NCBI GenBank assembly: GCA_043101845.1
Contig: JBICHN010000011.1
Location: 186,001-250,000, forward strand
Direction: 5' to 3'
Length of the DNA stretch: 64,000 nucleotides
DNA from: JBICHN01 sp043101845
Lineage (GTDB): Bacteria > Planctomycetota > Phycisphaerae > Phycisphaerales > UBA5793
The notes under the pieces are model-generated. The model was not told where the DNA came from. It saw only the letters and a list, made by a program, of their open reading frames with translations, and made no database searches. The position numbers were made by a program, and so were the translations under genes. Below, one piece after another: positions 1 to 7,308 of this stretch (position 1 is its first letter; each line of letters opens with the position of its first letter).

Positions 1-900
1 CTGCTCGCCGGCATGGCGCTCACCGCCGCGTGCTCGCTGATCAGCGTGCTGGTCACGCTCAAGCGCCTTGCCTTCATCGGACAGGGAATCTCGCACGCCG
101 GATTCGGCGGCGTCGGACTCGCCTCGTTCCTCGCGCTCACCGGATTCAGCCGCGAACTCATCATCTTCGCGTTCTGTGTGCTCACCGGGTTGCTCATCGG
201 CGCGTTGACGCGAACGCGGAAGATCATGATCGACACGGCGATCGGCGTCATGCTCGTCGCCACGATGGCGATCGGATTTCTCCTCGATCAGATGCGCATC
301 AATCTGCGCGGCGTCGAGTGGTACCAGACGCTCGTGAACGATCGTAACCTCGGCCTCACGCCGACCTCATGGGAAAATGTCCTCTTCGGCTCCATCCTCT
401 GGGTGCGAAGCGAGGACCTCTGGATCGCCCTCGCGGTCAGCGTGGTCGTCATTGGTATTCTCGCGTTCTTCTTTCGTGAGATCGTGTTCTACGCGTTCGA
501 CGAAACGGTGAGTCGCGTGTTCGGCGTCCGGGTTTCGATCCTGCACTACCTCGTGCTCGGCCTGCTCGCAGCGCTCATCGTCATGACGATGAAGCTCGTC
601 GGACTCATCCTCGTCAACGCGCTGCTCGTCGTGCCCGGCGCCACGGCGAATCTTCTGAGTCGCCGCCTCGGCGTCGTCCTTCTCCTGAGCGTGGTCATCG
701 GAGAGATCGGGATGGTCGGCGGGTATCTGCTCGCCTTCCAGGTGCTCGGCGGCGAGGTGGGGCCGGGGCCCTGGGTCGTACTGCTGCTCGGGCTGCAGTT
801 CGCGCTCGCCCTTGGCTGGAGTCGCGTTCGCCAGCCGTCCGAGAACGCGCCGATCAGCGCCGCGGCGACGGACCGCCGGAACGGTCCGCCCCAGGCCTGA
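1..900 (+). CDS. Metal (Zn/Mn/Fe) ABC transporter permease, 5' partial
   Basis: Membrane subunit of a ZnuB/MntB-type (ABC-3 family) importer, expected to form the inner-membrane channel for a divalent metal with a binding protein and an ATPase encoded upstream, outside the window. The protein is almost entirely hydrophobic, with about eight membrane segments. Near the start it has the family's cytoplasmic segment, here KRLAFIGQGISHAGFGG (family form: RRMAFLGDxLSHA). The reading frame is open to the first base of the window, and the first ATG at 13 lies inside what should be TM1, so the gene probably starts upstream. The C-terminal tail after residue 270 is short and polar. The substrate metal cannot be decided from sequence. 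Confidence 0.85.
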   Translation: MLAGMALTAACSLISVLVTLKRLAFIGQGISHAGFGGVGLASFLALTGFSRELIIFAFCVLTGLLIGALTRTRKIMIDTAIGVMLVATMAIGFLLDQMRINLRGVEWYQTLVNDRNLGLTPTSWENVLFGSILWVRSEDLWIALAVSVVVIGILAFFFREIVFYAFDETVSRVFGVRVSILHYLVLGLLAALIVMTMKLVGLILVNALLVVPGATANLLSRRLGVVLLLSVVIGEIGMVGGYLLAFQVLGGEVGPGPWVVLLLGLQFALALGWSRVRQPSENAPISAAATDRRNGPPQA

Positions 901-1212
901 AGATTCACGCCGGAAAAGATCCAAATCCGGAACCCCCGTCGGCGGAAAATCGTACAATCTGTCCGCGGTCGCGCGAGCGAAAAAACTCGCGGCGATCGCC
1001 GGGTTCGGTCGATACTGAACCCATCGCGGGTCCGTTCGAAGTCGTCCGTTCGGGAAACCCTTGCGAGACGCCTTCGCTCCTACCGCGACGACCGCCGCCG
1101 GCCGGCTCGACCGGTTCGGGGACGGGCGATGAGCCCCGTGTGACGGCGCGGGGTACGAGAACCTGGCGGGCGGGGAACAGTCCCTCGCGACGGCTGGGGT
1201 AACGCTTCTCGT
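901..1212. other. Intergenic stretch with no recognised gene
   Basis: No convincing protein gene, tRNA or known RNA family was recognised here. A TACAAT hexamer lies at 953-958 but has no good -35 partner. Part of this stretch may be the promoter or 5' region of the small transcript that follows at 1213-1383. Confidence 0.4.
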
Positions 1213-1226
1213 AAGGAGGTGATTCA

Positions 1227-1268
1227 GTGACAAATTTGTATGACTGTAGCAGGGGGCTGCACGCGTAA
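1227..1268 (+). CDS. Putative 13-residue peptide behind an ideal SD
   Basis: GTG start at 1227 lies 7 nt after the GGAGG of a near-maximal Shine-Dalgarno. The encoded peptide would be MTNLYDCSRGLHA. The stop TAA falls just inside the loop of the 1254-1304 hairpin, so a terminating ribosome would melt that hairpin, which is leader-peptide-like geometry. Reality as a translated peptide is inferred only from the initiation signal. Confidence 0.35.
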   Translation: MTNLYDCSRGLHA

Positions 1269-1341
1269 GCGCAGTCCTGACGAGGGTTGTGCTATGTGCA
1301 GCCCGTCAACGGTGCAGCCTTGCTAACGCAATATGCACACA

Positions 1342-1383
1342 ACGACCCGGTGATCTTCGGATCACCGGGTCGTCTTTCTTTTC
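1342..1383 (+). terminator. Rho-independent terminator of the orphan RNA
   Basis: A perfect 14-bp stem (1342-1355 with 1360-1373) is capped by a TTCG tetraloop and followed by CTTTCTTTTC. The T-rich tail exists only on the plus strand, so it terminates the small plus-strand transcript and not the convergent pseudopilin gene. Confidence 0.9.
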
Positions 1384-1425
1384 GATCGAAGTGATGGACC
1401 GGGCTCGGCGCCGAACGCCGCGTAC

Positions 1426-2304
1426 TCAGTTTCCCTGGCGCGTCGGCGCGTAGTTGAAATCGTCCCAGTTGTCGATGTCGGTCAGAAATTCGCCGAGGTT
1501 GTACGCGACATGTCCGTCGGCGAAGACCGCGTTGCAGCCGCCGTTGTGTCGATACGGTTCGATGCGCTGGTCCGTCCAGACATTCTTCTGCTGCTCGGCG
1601 ATGTGCTCGTCCTGCCAGGCGTCGTAGTAGATCGCGACATCGAAGTCCCAGTTCGCCGCGCTGTAAAACTGGCCCACGAGGTAGTCGTCCGGATCGTCGG
1701 TGAAGTCAGTGAGGTACACCATCGCGTCCGGACGGCGGATCGCTTCGGGCTTGCACGCCTTCTGCCGATTGATGGCCGTCATCGATCCCGGATGAATCTG
1801 TCCTCGATCGATGAAGTTGAAGCCGTTCACGACATAATGAACATTGTGCTGGAGCGTGCCGTCGGGCGCATCCTCGCGATACTTCGGATACGACGGGCAC
1901 TTGTACGACTCGACGCCCGCGTAGTGATCTTCGTACTCGCGGCGCAGGCCGGGATCGCTCGAGCCGTAGGTCCAGTTCCGCGAGCCGCGGTACTCGAAGA
2001 AGTTCGGGATGCCCGTGAAGTAGGGGCGGAACATGAACGGCCACGGAAGATCAAATCGCGACTGGGTCGAAGTCCCACCGCTCGCTTCGCGCGGCACGAT
2101 GTCGAACTCCGACACATAATTCGAGAGCGCGAGGCCGATCTGCCGCTGATTGTTGCCGCAGTGCATGGTCCGCGCCGAGTCGCGCGCCCGGGCGAGCGCC
2201 GGCAGCAGCAGTCCGATGAGCAGCGCGATGATCGAAATCACGACGAGCAGTTCGATCAGAGTGAACGCGTAACGGGGTCGACTCGAAGTTGGTTGTCGCG
2301 TCAT
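1426..2304 (-). CDS. Type II/IV pseudopilin-like protein with H-x9-DG motif (copy 1)
   Basis: Prepilin-type exported protein of 292 aa. A short positive N-terminus precedes the cleavage/methylation motif FTLIELLVVISIIALL at about residues 14-29, which is both the prepilin peptidase site and the single membrane helix. The globular part ends with the planctomycete H-x9-DG signature (RHNGGCNAVFADGHV). The ATG is preceded by GGAGG at 7 nt. It is the last of three tandem paralogues on the minus strand, sharing the C-terminal NWDD/Y pattern. Such proteins are thought to be minor pilins or cell-surface fibre proteins; the exact role is unknown. Confidence 0.85.
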   Translation of the reverse strand: MTRQPTSSRPRYAFTLIELLVVISIIALLIGLLLPALARARDSARTMHCGNNQRQIGLALSNYVSEFDIVPREASGGTSTQSRFDLPWPFMFRPYFTGIPNFFEYRGSRNWTYGSSDPGLRREYEDHYAGVESYKCPSYPKYREDAPDGTLQHNVHYVVNGFNFIDRGQIHPGSMTAINRQKACKPEAIRRPDAMVYLTDFTDDPDDYLVGQFYSAANWDFDVAIYYDAWQDEHIAEQQKNVWTDQRIEPYRHNGGCNAVFADGHVAYNLGEFLTDIDNWDDFNYAPTRQGN

Positions 2305-2361
2305 GGCTGACCTCCTGCGCCCGGACGGTCATGCCCGCACGCTCGATCGATGCGAAAGATC

Positions 2362-3159
2362 CTAATTGTTCGGGTCGTTGTATGTCTGGTCATCCCACAT
2401 CGAGAATTCGAAGACCTTCGTCTTCGGAACGAACGCCGCGTGTCCGTCGACATAGAGCGCGTTCGTTCCACCATTGTGCCGCTCGGGCTCGATCCGCTGC
2501 CCGCTCGTCGGGTTGATCGGCTCGCTCGTGAGGTGGCTCGGCTGCCACGCGTCGTAGAAGAGCGCCTGATCGAAGTCCGTGCCGCGCCGGCGGTAGCTGT
2601 AGATGTAGTTCGAAAGGATGTTCTGCTCGTCGTCCGTGTAGTCGGTCATGTAGAGCGTCGAACTCGGCGCGCGGAAGGCGTTCAGGAACGACGCCTTCTG
2701 CCGCGGCCAGCTCACGATCTGCTCCGGCGAGCGGAAGTTGAACCCGTTGCTGATGTAATGGATGTTATGGTTCTCGTTCGGATGCTCGGGGCACCGGTAG
2801 AACTTCATCGACGCAAATTTGTCACCGCGCTGGCCGCTCTGCTGCTGGAACTCGGCTTCGAGCACCGCGTTCGACTTCCCCGTGAAGTACGGCCGGAATT
2901 CGTACGCCCACGCGAGGTCGAAGCGTGGATCATCGCCGCCGCCGTTCGCCTCGCGCGGAATGAGATCGGTCTCGTTGATATGCCAGTGCAGAGCCTGGCC
3001 GATGTTTCGTTGATTGTTCAGGCACTCGGCGGACCGCGCCGCGCCACGCGCCTTACTCAGCGCGGGCAGCAGCAGTCCGATGAGCAGCGCGATGATCGAA
3101 ATCACAACGAGCAGCTCGATCAGGGTGAACGCTCGAATGCGATGCGATGGCCGGTTCAT
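2362..3159 (-). CDS. Pseudopilin-like protein with H-x9-DG motif (copy 2)
   Basis: Second of three tandem paralogues, 265 aa from ATG 3159. That start is chosen because it places the FTLIELLVVISIIALLIG leader at about residue 11 and has GGAG 7 nt upstream; the frame is open further upstream. The tail carries RHNGGTNALYVDGHAAFV, then a WDDQTY ending like copy 3. It sits 57 nt upstream of copy 1 and 53 nt downstream of copy 3, so the three probably form one operon. Function is inferred only as a surface pseudopilin. Confidence 0.85.
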   Translation of the reverse strand: MNRPSHRIRAFTLIELLVVISIIALLIGLLLPALSKARGAARSAECLNNQRNIGQALHWHINETDLIPREANGGGDDPRFDLAWAYEFRPYFTGKSNAVLEAEFQQQSGQRGDKFASMKFYRCPEHPNENHNIHYISNGFNFRSPEQIVSWPRQKASFLNAFRAPSSTLYMTDYTDDEQNILSNYIYSYRRRGTDFDQALFYDAWQPSHLTSEPINPTSGQRIEPERHNGGTNALYVDGHAAFVPKTKVFEFSMWDDQTYNDPNN

Positions 3160-3212
3160 CCGTGGCTCCTTGGCGGGCGGCGATCCCTCTCGACCCGCGA
3201 CACTCATGCGTT

Positions 3213-3986
3213 TCAGGGCTGGTAATAAGTCTGATCGTCCCAGTTGTTCAAGTCCGTGATGTGTTCGACCGTGACGAACGCCGCATGTCCATCGACATAG
3301 AGCGCGTTCGATCCGCGATAATGGCGCAGCGGTTCGATGCGCTGCCCACTCGTCGGGTCGTCCGGGTCGCCCGTGATGTGGGCTTCGCTCCACGCGTCGT
3401 ACCACAGGGCGACCGAAACATCATTTCGCGGCCGCCGTCGCCGGTTGTAGTTCGTATCCGCGAGAATCCCCTCGGGATCATCGGTGTAGTCCGTGATATA
3501 GAGCGTGTTCGACGGCAGCCGGAACTCCTGCGGCTTGCTCGGGCCGTGCCGCGGCGTCGTGGTGATGACGCCGGGCGCCGTGAAGTTCAATCCGTTCACG
3601 ATGTACTGCAGGAAGTGTCGCGGGTTCGGATGGGTCGGGCACCGGTAGACATCCATCGATTCGAACTGATCGCCCGCGTATCCGTCATCTCCGACATGCT
3701 CGCGCTCGAACACTTCATTCGACACGCCGACGAAGTAGGGGCGGAAGACATACGCCCACGCCGGCTGCGACTCGCCGCCCGATTCGCGCGGCACGAGGTC
3801 ATACTCGTTGATGTACGCGTGCAGGGCGTGGCCGATCTGCTTCATGTTGCTCAAACAGACGCCGCTCTCCGCCGCCCGCTTCGCCCGTCCGAGCGCCGGA
3901 AGAAGCAGACCGATCAGGAGCGCGATGATCGCAATGACCACGAGCAGTTCGATCAGCGTGAAGGCTTGTCGAACCCGATGGCGCAT
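3213..3986 (-). CDS. Pseudopilin-like protein with H-x9-DG motif (copy 3)
   Basis: First gene of the pseudopilin triplet, 257 aa. The leader FTLIELLVVIAIIALL begins at residue 9, and the C-terminal motif is NALYVDGHAAFV followed by a WDDQTYYQP end. It is closer to copy 2 than to copy 1, consistent with stepwise tandem duplication. The ribosome binding site is weak. About 160 nt of non-coding DNA separates it from the epimerase gene upstream, so its own promoter probably lies there, although no clear hexamers were found. Confidence 0.85.
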   Translation of the reverse strand: MRHRVRQAFTLIELLVVIAIIALLIGLLLPALGRAKRAAESGVCLSNMKQIGHALHAYINEYDLVPRESGGESQPAWAYVFRPYFVGVSNEVFEREHVGDDGYAGDQFESMDVYRCPTHPNPRHFLQYIVNGLNFTAPGVITTTPRHGPSKPQEFRLPSNTLYITDYTDDPEGILADTNYNRRRRPRNDVSVALWYDAWSEAHITGDPDDPTSGQRIEPLRHYRGSNALYVDGHAAFVTVEHITDLNNWDDQTYYQP

Positions 3987-4145
3987 GGCGGAGACCCCGC
4001 TTGCCCCTCTTGTCTCAATCTACCGAACATGTCGCGGCCGGACGCTCCGCATTTCAGAAAAGACCGGCTTTTGGAACGACATCCAGCCCGGAGCGGTCCC
4101 TGCGAACCACTATCCTACCAGAACCCTCCCATCGGCCGCAACCGG

Positions 4146-5231
4146 CTATTCGGCGTACTTGGCCCGGATGTTCGGGATGAGATAGGTCTCGAACGCCTCG
4201 TCGAGGTCATGCTCGAACGCGTATCCCCAGTCGTGTCGGGCCGCCGCGTCGTCCACATCCTCCGGCCAGGTGTCCACGATCCCCTGACGCTCGAGGTCGG
4301 GGGCGAAGCTGATGTCCGTGGTCTCGAAGTGACGCCGCACGATGTCGGCGATCTCGCCGGCGCTCGGATTGAAGCCGCCGATGTTGTAGACGCAGTGGGT
4401 AAGCGAGTCGGCGTCCGCCTCCCCGAGGGCGAGCAGCGCGCGAATCGCGTCCGGCATGGTAATGAACGGGATTCGCGCATCCTCGCGCACAAAGCACGCA
4501 TAGGGCCGTCCCTGCGCCGCCGCGTGAATCATTTCGGGGGCGTAGTCGCTCGTGCCGCCGGAGGGCGTTGTGAACGCGCTGATGACCCCCGGGAAGCGGA
4601 TCGATCGGAAGTCGACGCGTCCGCCATTGAGTGGGCGGTCCTTCGCGAGCTGGCGGTAGTGTCGTGCGTAGTACCGGCCGAGGTGTTCGCAGGCGAGCTT
4701 ATTGCAGCCATACATCGTCGTCGGCGTGAGATGCTCCCCCTCCTTCACGCGGCCGGCCCGGCGCTTCGTGTCGAGGTCGGGCAGGCCGTACACCGCGATC
4801 GAACTCGGAAAGAGGAACTTGACGACCCCGGCGTGGCTCGACGCCTGGTTCGCGGCGAGCTTGAGGAGGTTGAGCGTGCCGTTCACATTGACCATGTGCG
4901 CCGCTTCGGGGGTGAACTCGGCCCGCGTGCTGAGCAACGCCGCAAGGTGGTAGATCGTGTGAATCTCGTAGGTCGCGAGCAGGCGGTCGAGCAACTTGTC
5001 GTCCACGATGTCCCCGACGAACGACTCGCGGCACATCGAGCGGAGTTCGGGGTCAAGCTCACGGACATCGAGCGCCACGATGTCGCGCCGGCCGGCGTCG
5101 TAGAGCGAGCGGATGAGGCCGTGACCGAATTCGCCGTTCGCGCCGGTAATGAGCGCGGCGCGATTGCGGGAGGCGCCGCCGGCGCCGTCGTCCTCGGCGG
5201 GGTCGAGACGGTAGTGGGGGTCGGGATTCAC
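4146..5231 (-). CDS. L-threonine 3-dehydrogenase of the SDR/epimerase type
   Basis: Extended short-chain dehydrogenase predicted to oxidise L-threonine to 2-amino-3-oxobutyrate with NAD. Visible: N-terminal Rossmann motif GANGEFG, active-site PSSIAVYG and the YxxxK pair (YGCNK). The substrate-loop segment RFPGVISAFTTPSGGTSDYA followed by MPDAIRALL is typical of NAD-epimerase-like threonine dehydrogenases rather than sugar epimerases. The frame is open to 5396, but that would run into the divergent ABC gene, so GTG 5231 is preferred; it lacks a clear SD and the start is uncertain. No kbl (2-amino-3-ketobutyrate lyase) is adjacent. Confidence 0.8.
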   Translation of the reverse strand: MNPDPHYRLDPAEDDGAGGASRNRAALITGANGEFGHGLIRSLYDAGRRDIVALDVRELDPELRSMCRESFVGDIVDDKLLDRLLATYEIHTIYHLAALLSTRAEFTPEAAHMVNVNGTLNLLKLAANQASSHAGVVKFLFPSSIAVYGLPDLDTKRRAGRVKEGEHLTPTTMYGCNKLACEHLGRYYARHYRQLAKDRPLNGGRVDFRSIRFPGVISAFTTPSGGTSDYAPEMIHAAAQGRPYACFVREDARIPFITMPDAIRALLALGEADADSLTHCVYNIGGFNPSAGEIADIVRRHFETTDISFAPDLERQGIVDTWPEDVDDAAARHDWGYAFEHDLDEAFETYLIPNIRAKYAE

Positions 5232-5298
5232 GCCGGGATTATCGACCGAGCCCCTTGCGTCATCAAGGGTTGCCGTCGCGCCGCCTAGACTCAACGCC

Positions 5299-7308
5299 GT
5301 GAGCCCCGCCGACCCGCCCGCCAACGCGTCCACCTCCTCGTCCGAACACGGGGAGTCGGTGGCGATCGACAAGCGATCGCTCGCCCGGCGCCTCATTGGT
5401 CTGGCGTGGGACTACAAGGTTCGCGCGCTCATCGCGCTGTGCTGGGCGATCGTCGCGCAGGTCTTCATGCTCGGCGCCGTGGTATTCAGCGGGCTCGCCC
5501 TTGATGTCCTCCGCGGCTACCGGTCGCCGGACGCGCCGCCCGTCGAATGGCCGTTTGGTGTCGGTCCTCCCGAATCGTGGGGGCTCCTCCCCGAAGTCGC
5601 GCTCGCCGCCGGGCTCGTGCTCGCGTTTACGCTCGCCCGCGCCGTGGTCGGCTATTTCGCCCGCGTCTCCGACGAATCGCTCGTCCAGTCGATCATCGTC
5701 GATCTTCGCGTGCGCCTCTACGAGAAGCTGCAGCGGATGGGATTCCGGTATTTCGATACGCAGGACTCCGGCGGGCTCATCAACCGCGTCACGGCCGACG
5801 CGCAATCGGTCCGCCAGTTCATTCAGGGCGTCATCCTGCGCCTCATCGTCGCCGGCGCCACTCTTGCGCTCTTCATCGGCTACATGTTGCGCGAGCATGT
5901 CGGGCTCACGCTCGCGACGCTGTCGGTCATCCCGCTCCAGGCGCTCGTCATCCGCTCGTACAACCGGAAGATCCGACCGCTCTTCAAGGACATGCGCGAA
6001 TCGATGGATCGACTCATCCAGTCGATGCAGGAGGCGATCATCGGCGCCAAGGTCGTGCGCGGCTTCGGACAGGAAGGGCAGATGGTCGCCCGCTTCGCCG
6101 AGCGCAATGACGAAGCGTCGGCGAAGCGAATGGACATCGCCCAGGCCGCAAGCACCCACCTGCCGGCGATCCCGGCGTGCGCGTTCTTTCAACTCGCGAT
6201 CCTGCTCGCCTACGGCGGCTACCTTGTGCAGCTCGGTCCCGCCGCGGGCGGAATCGCCCTTGGAACGATCTGGATCTTCGTCGCCCTGCTCCAGCAACTC
6301 GCGCGACAGGTCGACCAGATCGTGCAGACCGCGTCTTCAATCCCCGAAGCGTTCACCGGCGCCGAGCGTGTCTTCGAGCTTCTCGACGCCCCGGTTGATA
6401 TCGCCGACGCGCCGAACGCCCGGGCGCCGCAATCGATCGAGGGGCGCATCGAGTTCGACCGCGTGTCGATGCGCTACGGTCCGAATGGGCCGCTTGTGCT
6501 CGAAGCCATCGACTTCGAAATCAAACCGGGCGAGACGGTCGCCATCGTCGGACCGGCGGGCTCGGGCAAGAGCACGCTGCTCCGCCTGATCCCGAGGTTC
6601 TACGAGATCGCATCGGGGTCGATTCGAGTCGACGGAGTCGATGTGCGCGAGTGGCCGCTCGAAGCGCTGCGGAGAGCGATCGGTGAAGTGAGCCAGGAGC
6701 CGTTCCTCTTCTCGAACACGATCCGGGCGAATGTCGCGTTCGGACTCGAAGGCGTCAGCGACGCCCGCATCCGCCAGGCGCTCGACGACGCGGCGGCGCT
6801 CGAGTTCGTCGCCGAGTTGCCCCACGGCCTCGACACGATCATCGGGGAACGAGGGCTCACGCTGTCGGGTGGGGAGCGGCAGCGGCTTACGCTCGCCCGC
6901 GCCTTTCTGCTCGAGCCGCGCATCCTGCTCCTCGACGACGCGACCGCTTCGGTCGACGCACGGACCGAGACCACGATTCAGAAGGCTCTCGACCGAATCA
7001 TGCAGGGTCGCACAACGCTCATCGTCGCCCATCGACTGAGCACACTCCGCCGGGCCGATCGAATCGTGGTCATCGAGCGGGGACGAGTCGCCGCCATCGG
7101 AACGCACGATGAACTCGTGCGCTCGAATGCGCACTACCGCCGCAGCGCCGAACTGCAGCTCGAGCGCGAACTCGCCGAACAGGAGTTCGCCGACGAATCG
7201 CCGTCCGGCGATCGCCCTGGGCCCGACGGCGCCCGCGACACCGGAGGCCCGGTTGCGCCGCCACTGAACGATGACGCGGACCCGCTCACGAACGGGGGCG
7301 CGTCATGA
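5299..7308 (+). CDS. ABC exporter half-transporter, degenerate-site subunit
   Basis: Type IV ABC exporter subunit of 669 aa: six transmembrane helices (about residues 40-340) fused to an ATPase domain. Walker A GPAGSGKST lies near residue 418, the Q-loop SQEPFLFS follows, the signature LSGGERQR is near 521, Walker B LLLDDATAS near 542 and the H-loop near 577. The catalytic glutamate after Walker B is Asp, the hallmark of the degenerate site in heterodimeric exporters. The start is GTG at 5299. Its stop overlaps the next gene by ATGA, so the two subunits are co-translated. Substrate unknown; lipid or drug export is typical of the family. Confidence 0.9.
   Translation: MSPADPPANASTSSSEHGESVAIDKRSLARRLIGLAWDYKVRALIALCWAIVAQVFMLGAVVFSGLALDVLRGYRSPDAPPVEWPFGVGPPESWGLLPEVALAAGLVLAFTLARAVVGYFARVSDESLVQSIIVDLRVRLYEKLQRMGFRYFDTQDSGGLINRVTADAQSVRQFIQGVILRLIVAGATLALFIGYMLREHVGLTLATLSVIPLQALVIRSYNRKIRPLFKDMRESMDRLIQSMQEAIIGAKVVRGFGQEGQMVARFAERNDEASAKRMDIAQAASTHLPAIPACAFFQLAILLAYGGYLVQLGPAAGGIALGTIWIFVALLQQLARQVDQIVQTASSIPEAFTGAERVFELLDAPVDIADAPNARAPQSIEGRIEFDRVSMRYGPNGPLVLEAIDFEIKPGETVAIVGPAGSGKSTLLRLIPRFYEIASGSIRVDGVDVREWPLEALRRAIGEVSQEPFLFSNTIRANVAFGLEGVSDARIRQALDDAAALEFVAELPHGLDTIIGERGLTLSGGERQRLTLARAFLLEPRILLLDDATASVDARTETTIQKALDRIMQGRTTLIVAHRLSTLRRADRIVVIERGRVAAIGTHDELVRSNAHYRRSAELQLERELAEQEFADESPSGDRPGPDGARDTGGPVAPPLNDDADPLTNGGAS

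Larger units (their letters stand above)
1213..1383 (+). ncRNA. Orphan small RNA / leader-peptide-like transcript
   Basis: A compact transcription unit that serves no downstream gene, because the next gene is convergent. It opens with an extended Shine-Dalgarno, TAAGGAGGTGATTCAG at 1211-1226, complementary to about 16 nt of a typical 16S rRNA 3' end with one G:U-compatible change. A 13-codon ORF follows (GTG 1227 to TAA 1268). The segment GGGCTGCAC (1254-1262), which covers the last sense codons, can pair with GTGCAGCCC (1296-1304) or, over 8 bp, with GTGCAGCC (1312-1319), so two hairpins compete. The unit ends in a strong terminator at 1342-1383. It could be a ribosome-binding regulatory RNA, a tiny peptide gene, or a dual-function RNA. 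No known family was recognised. Confidence 0.5.

Noticed and set aside
1211..1226. Fragment of a 16S rRNA gene on the minus strand
   Set aside because: Only about 16 nt match the 16S tail; sequence further inside does not match the rRNA end, so it is an extended SD rather than an rRNA remnant.
1277..1283. CTGACGA, the core of hammerhead ribozymes
   Set aside because: The required GAAA segment and three flanking stems around a cleavage site are missing.
3147..5288. 713-codon open frame on the plus strand
   Set aside because: Runs antisense through a pseudopilin and the threonine dehydrogenase-like gene, both of which have clear family motifs.
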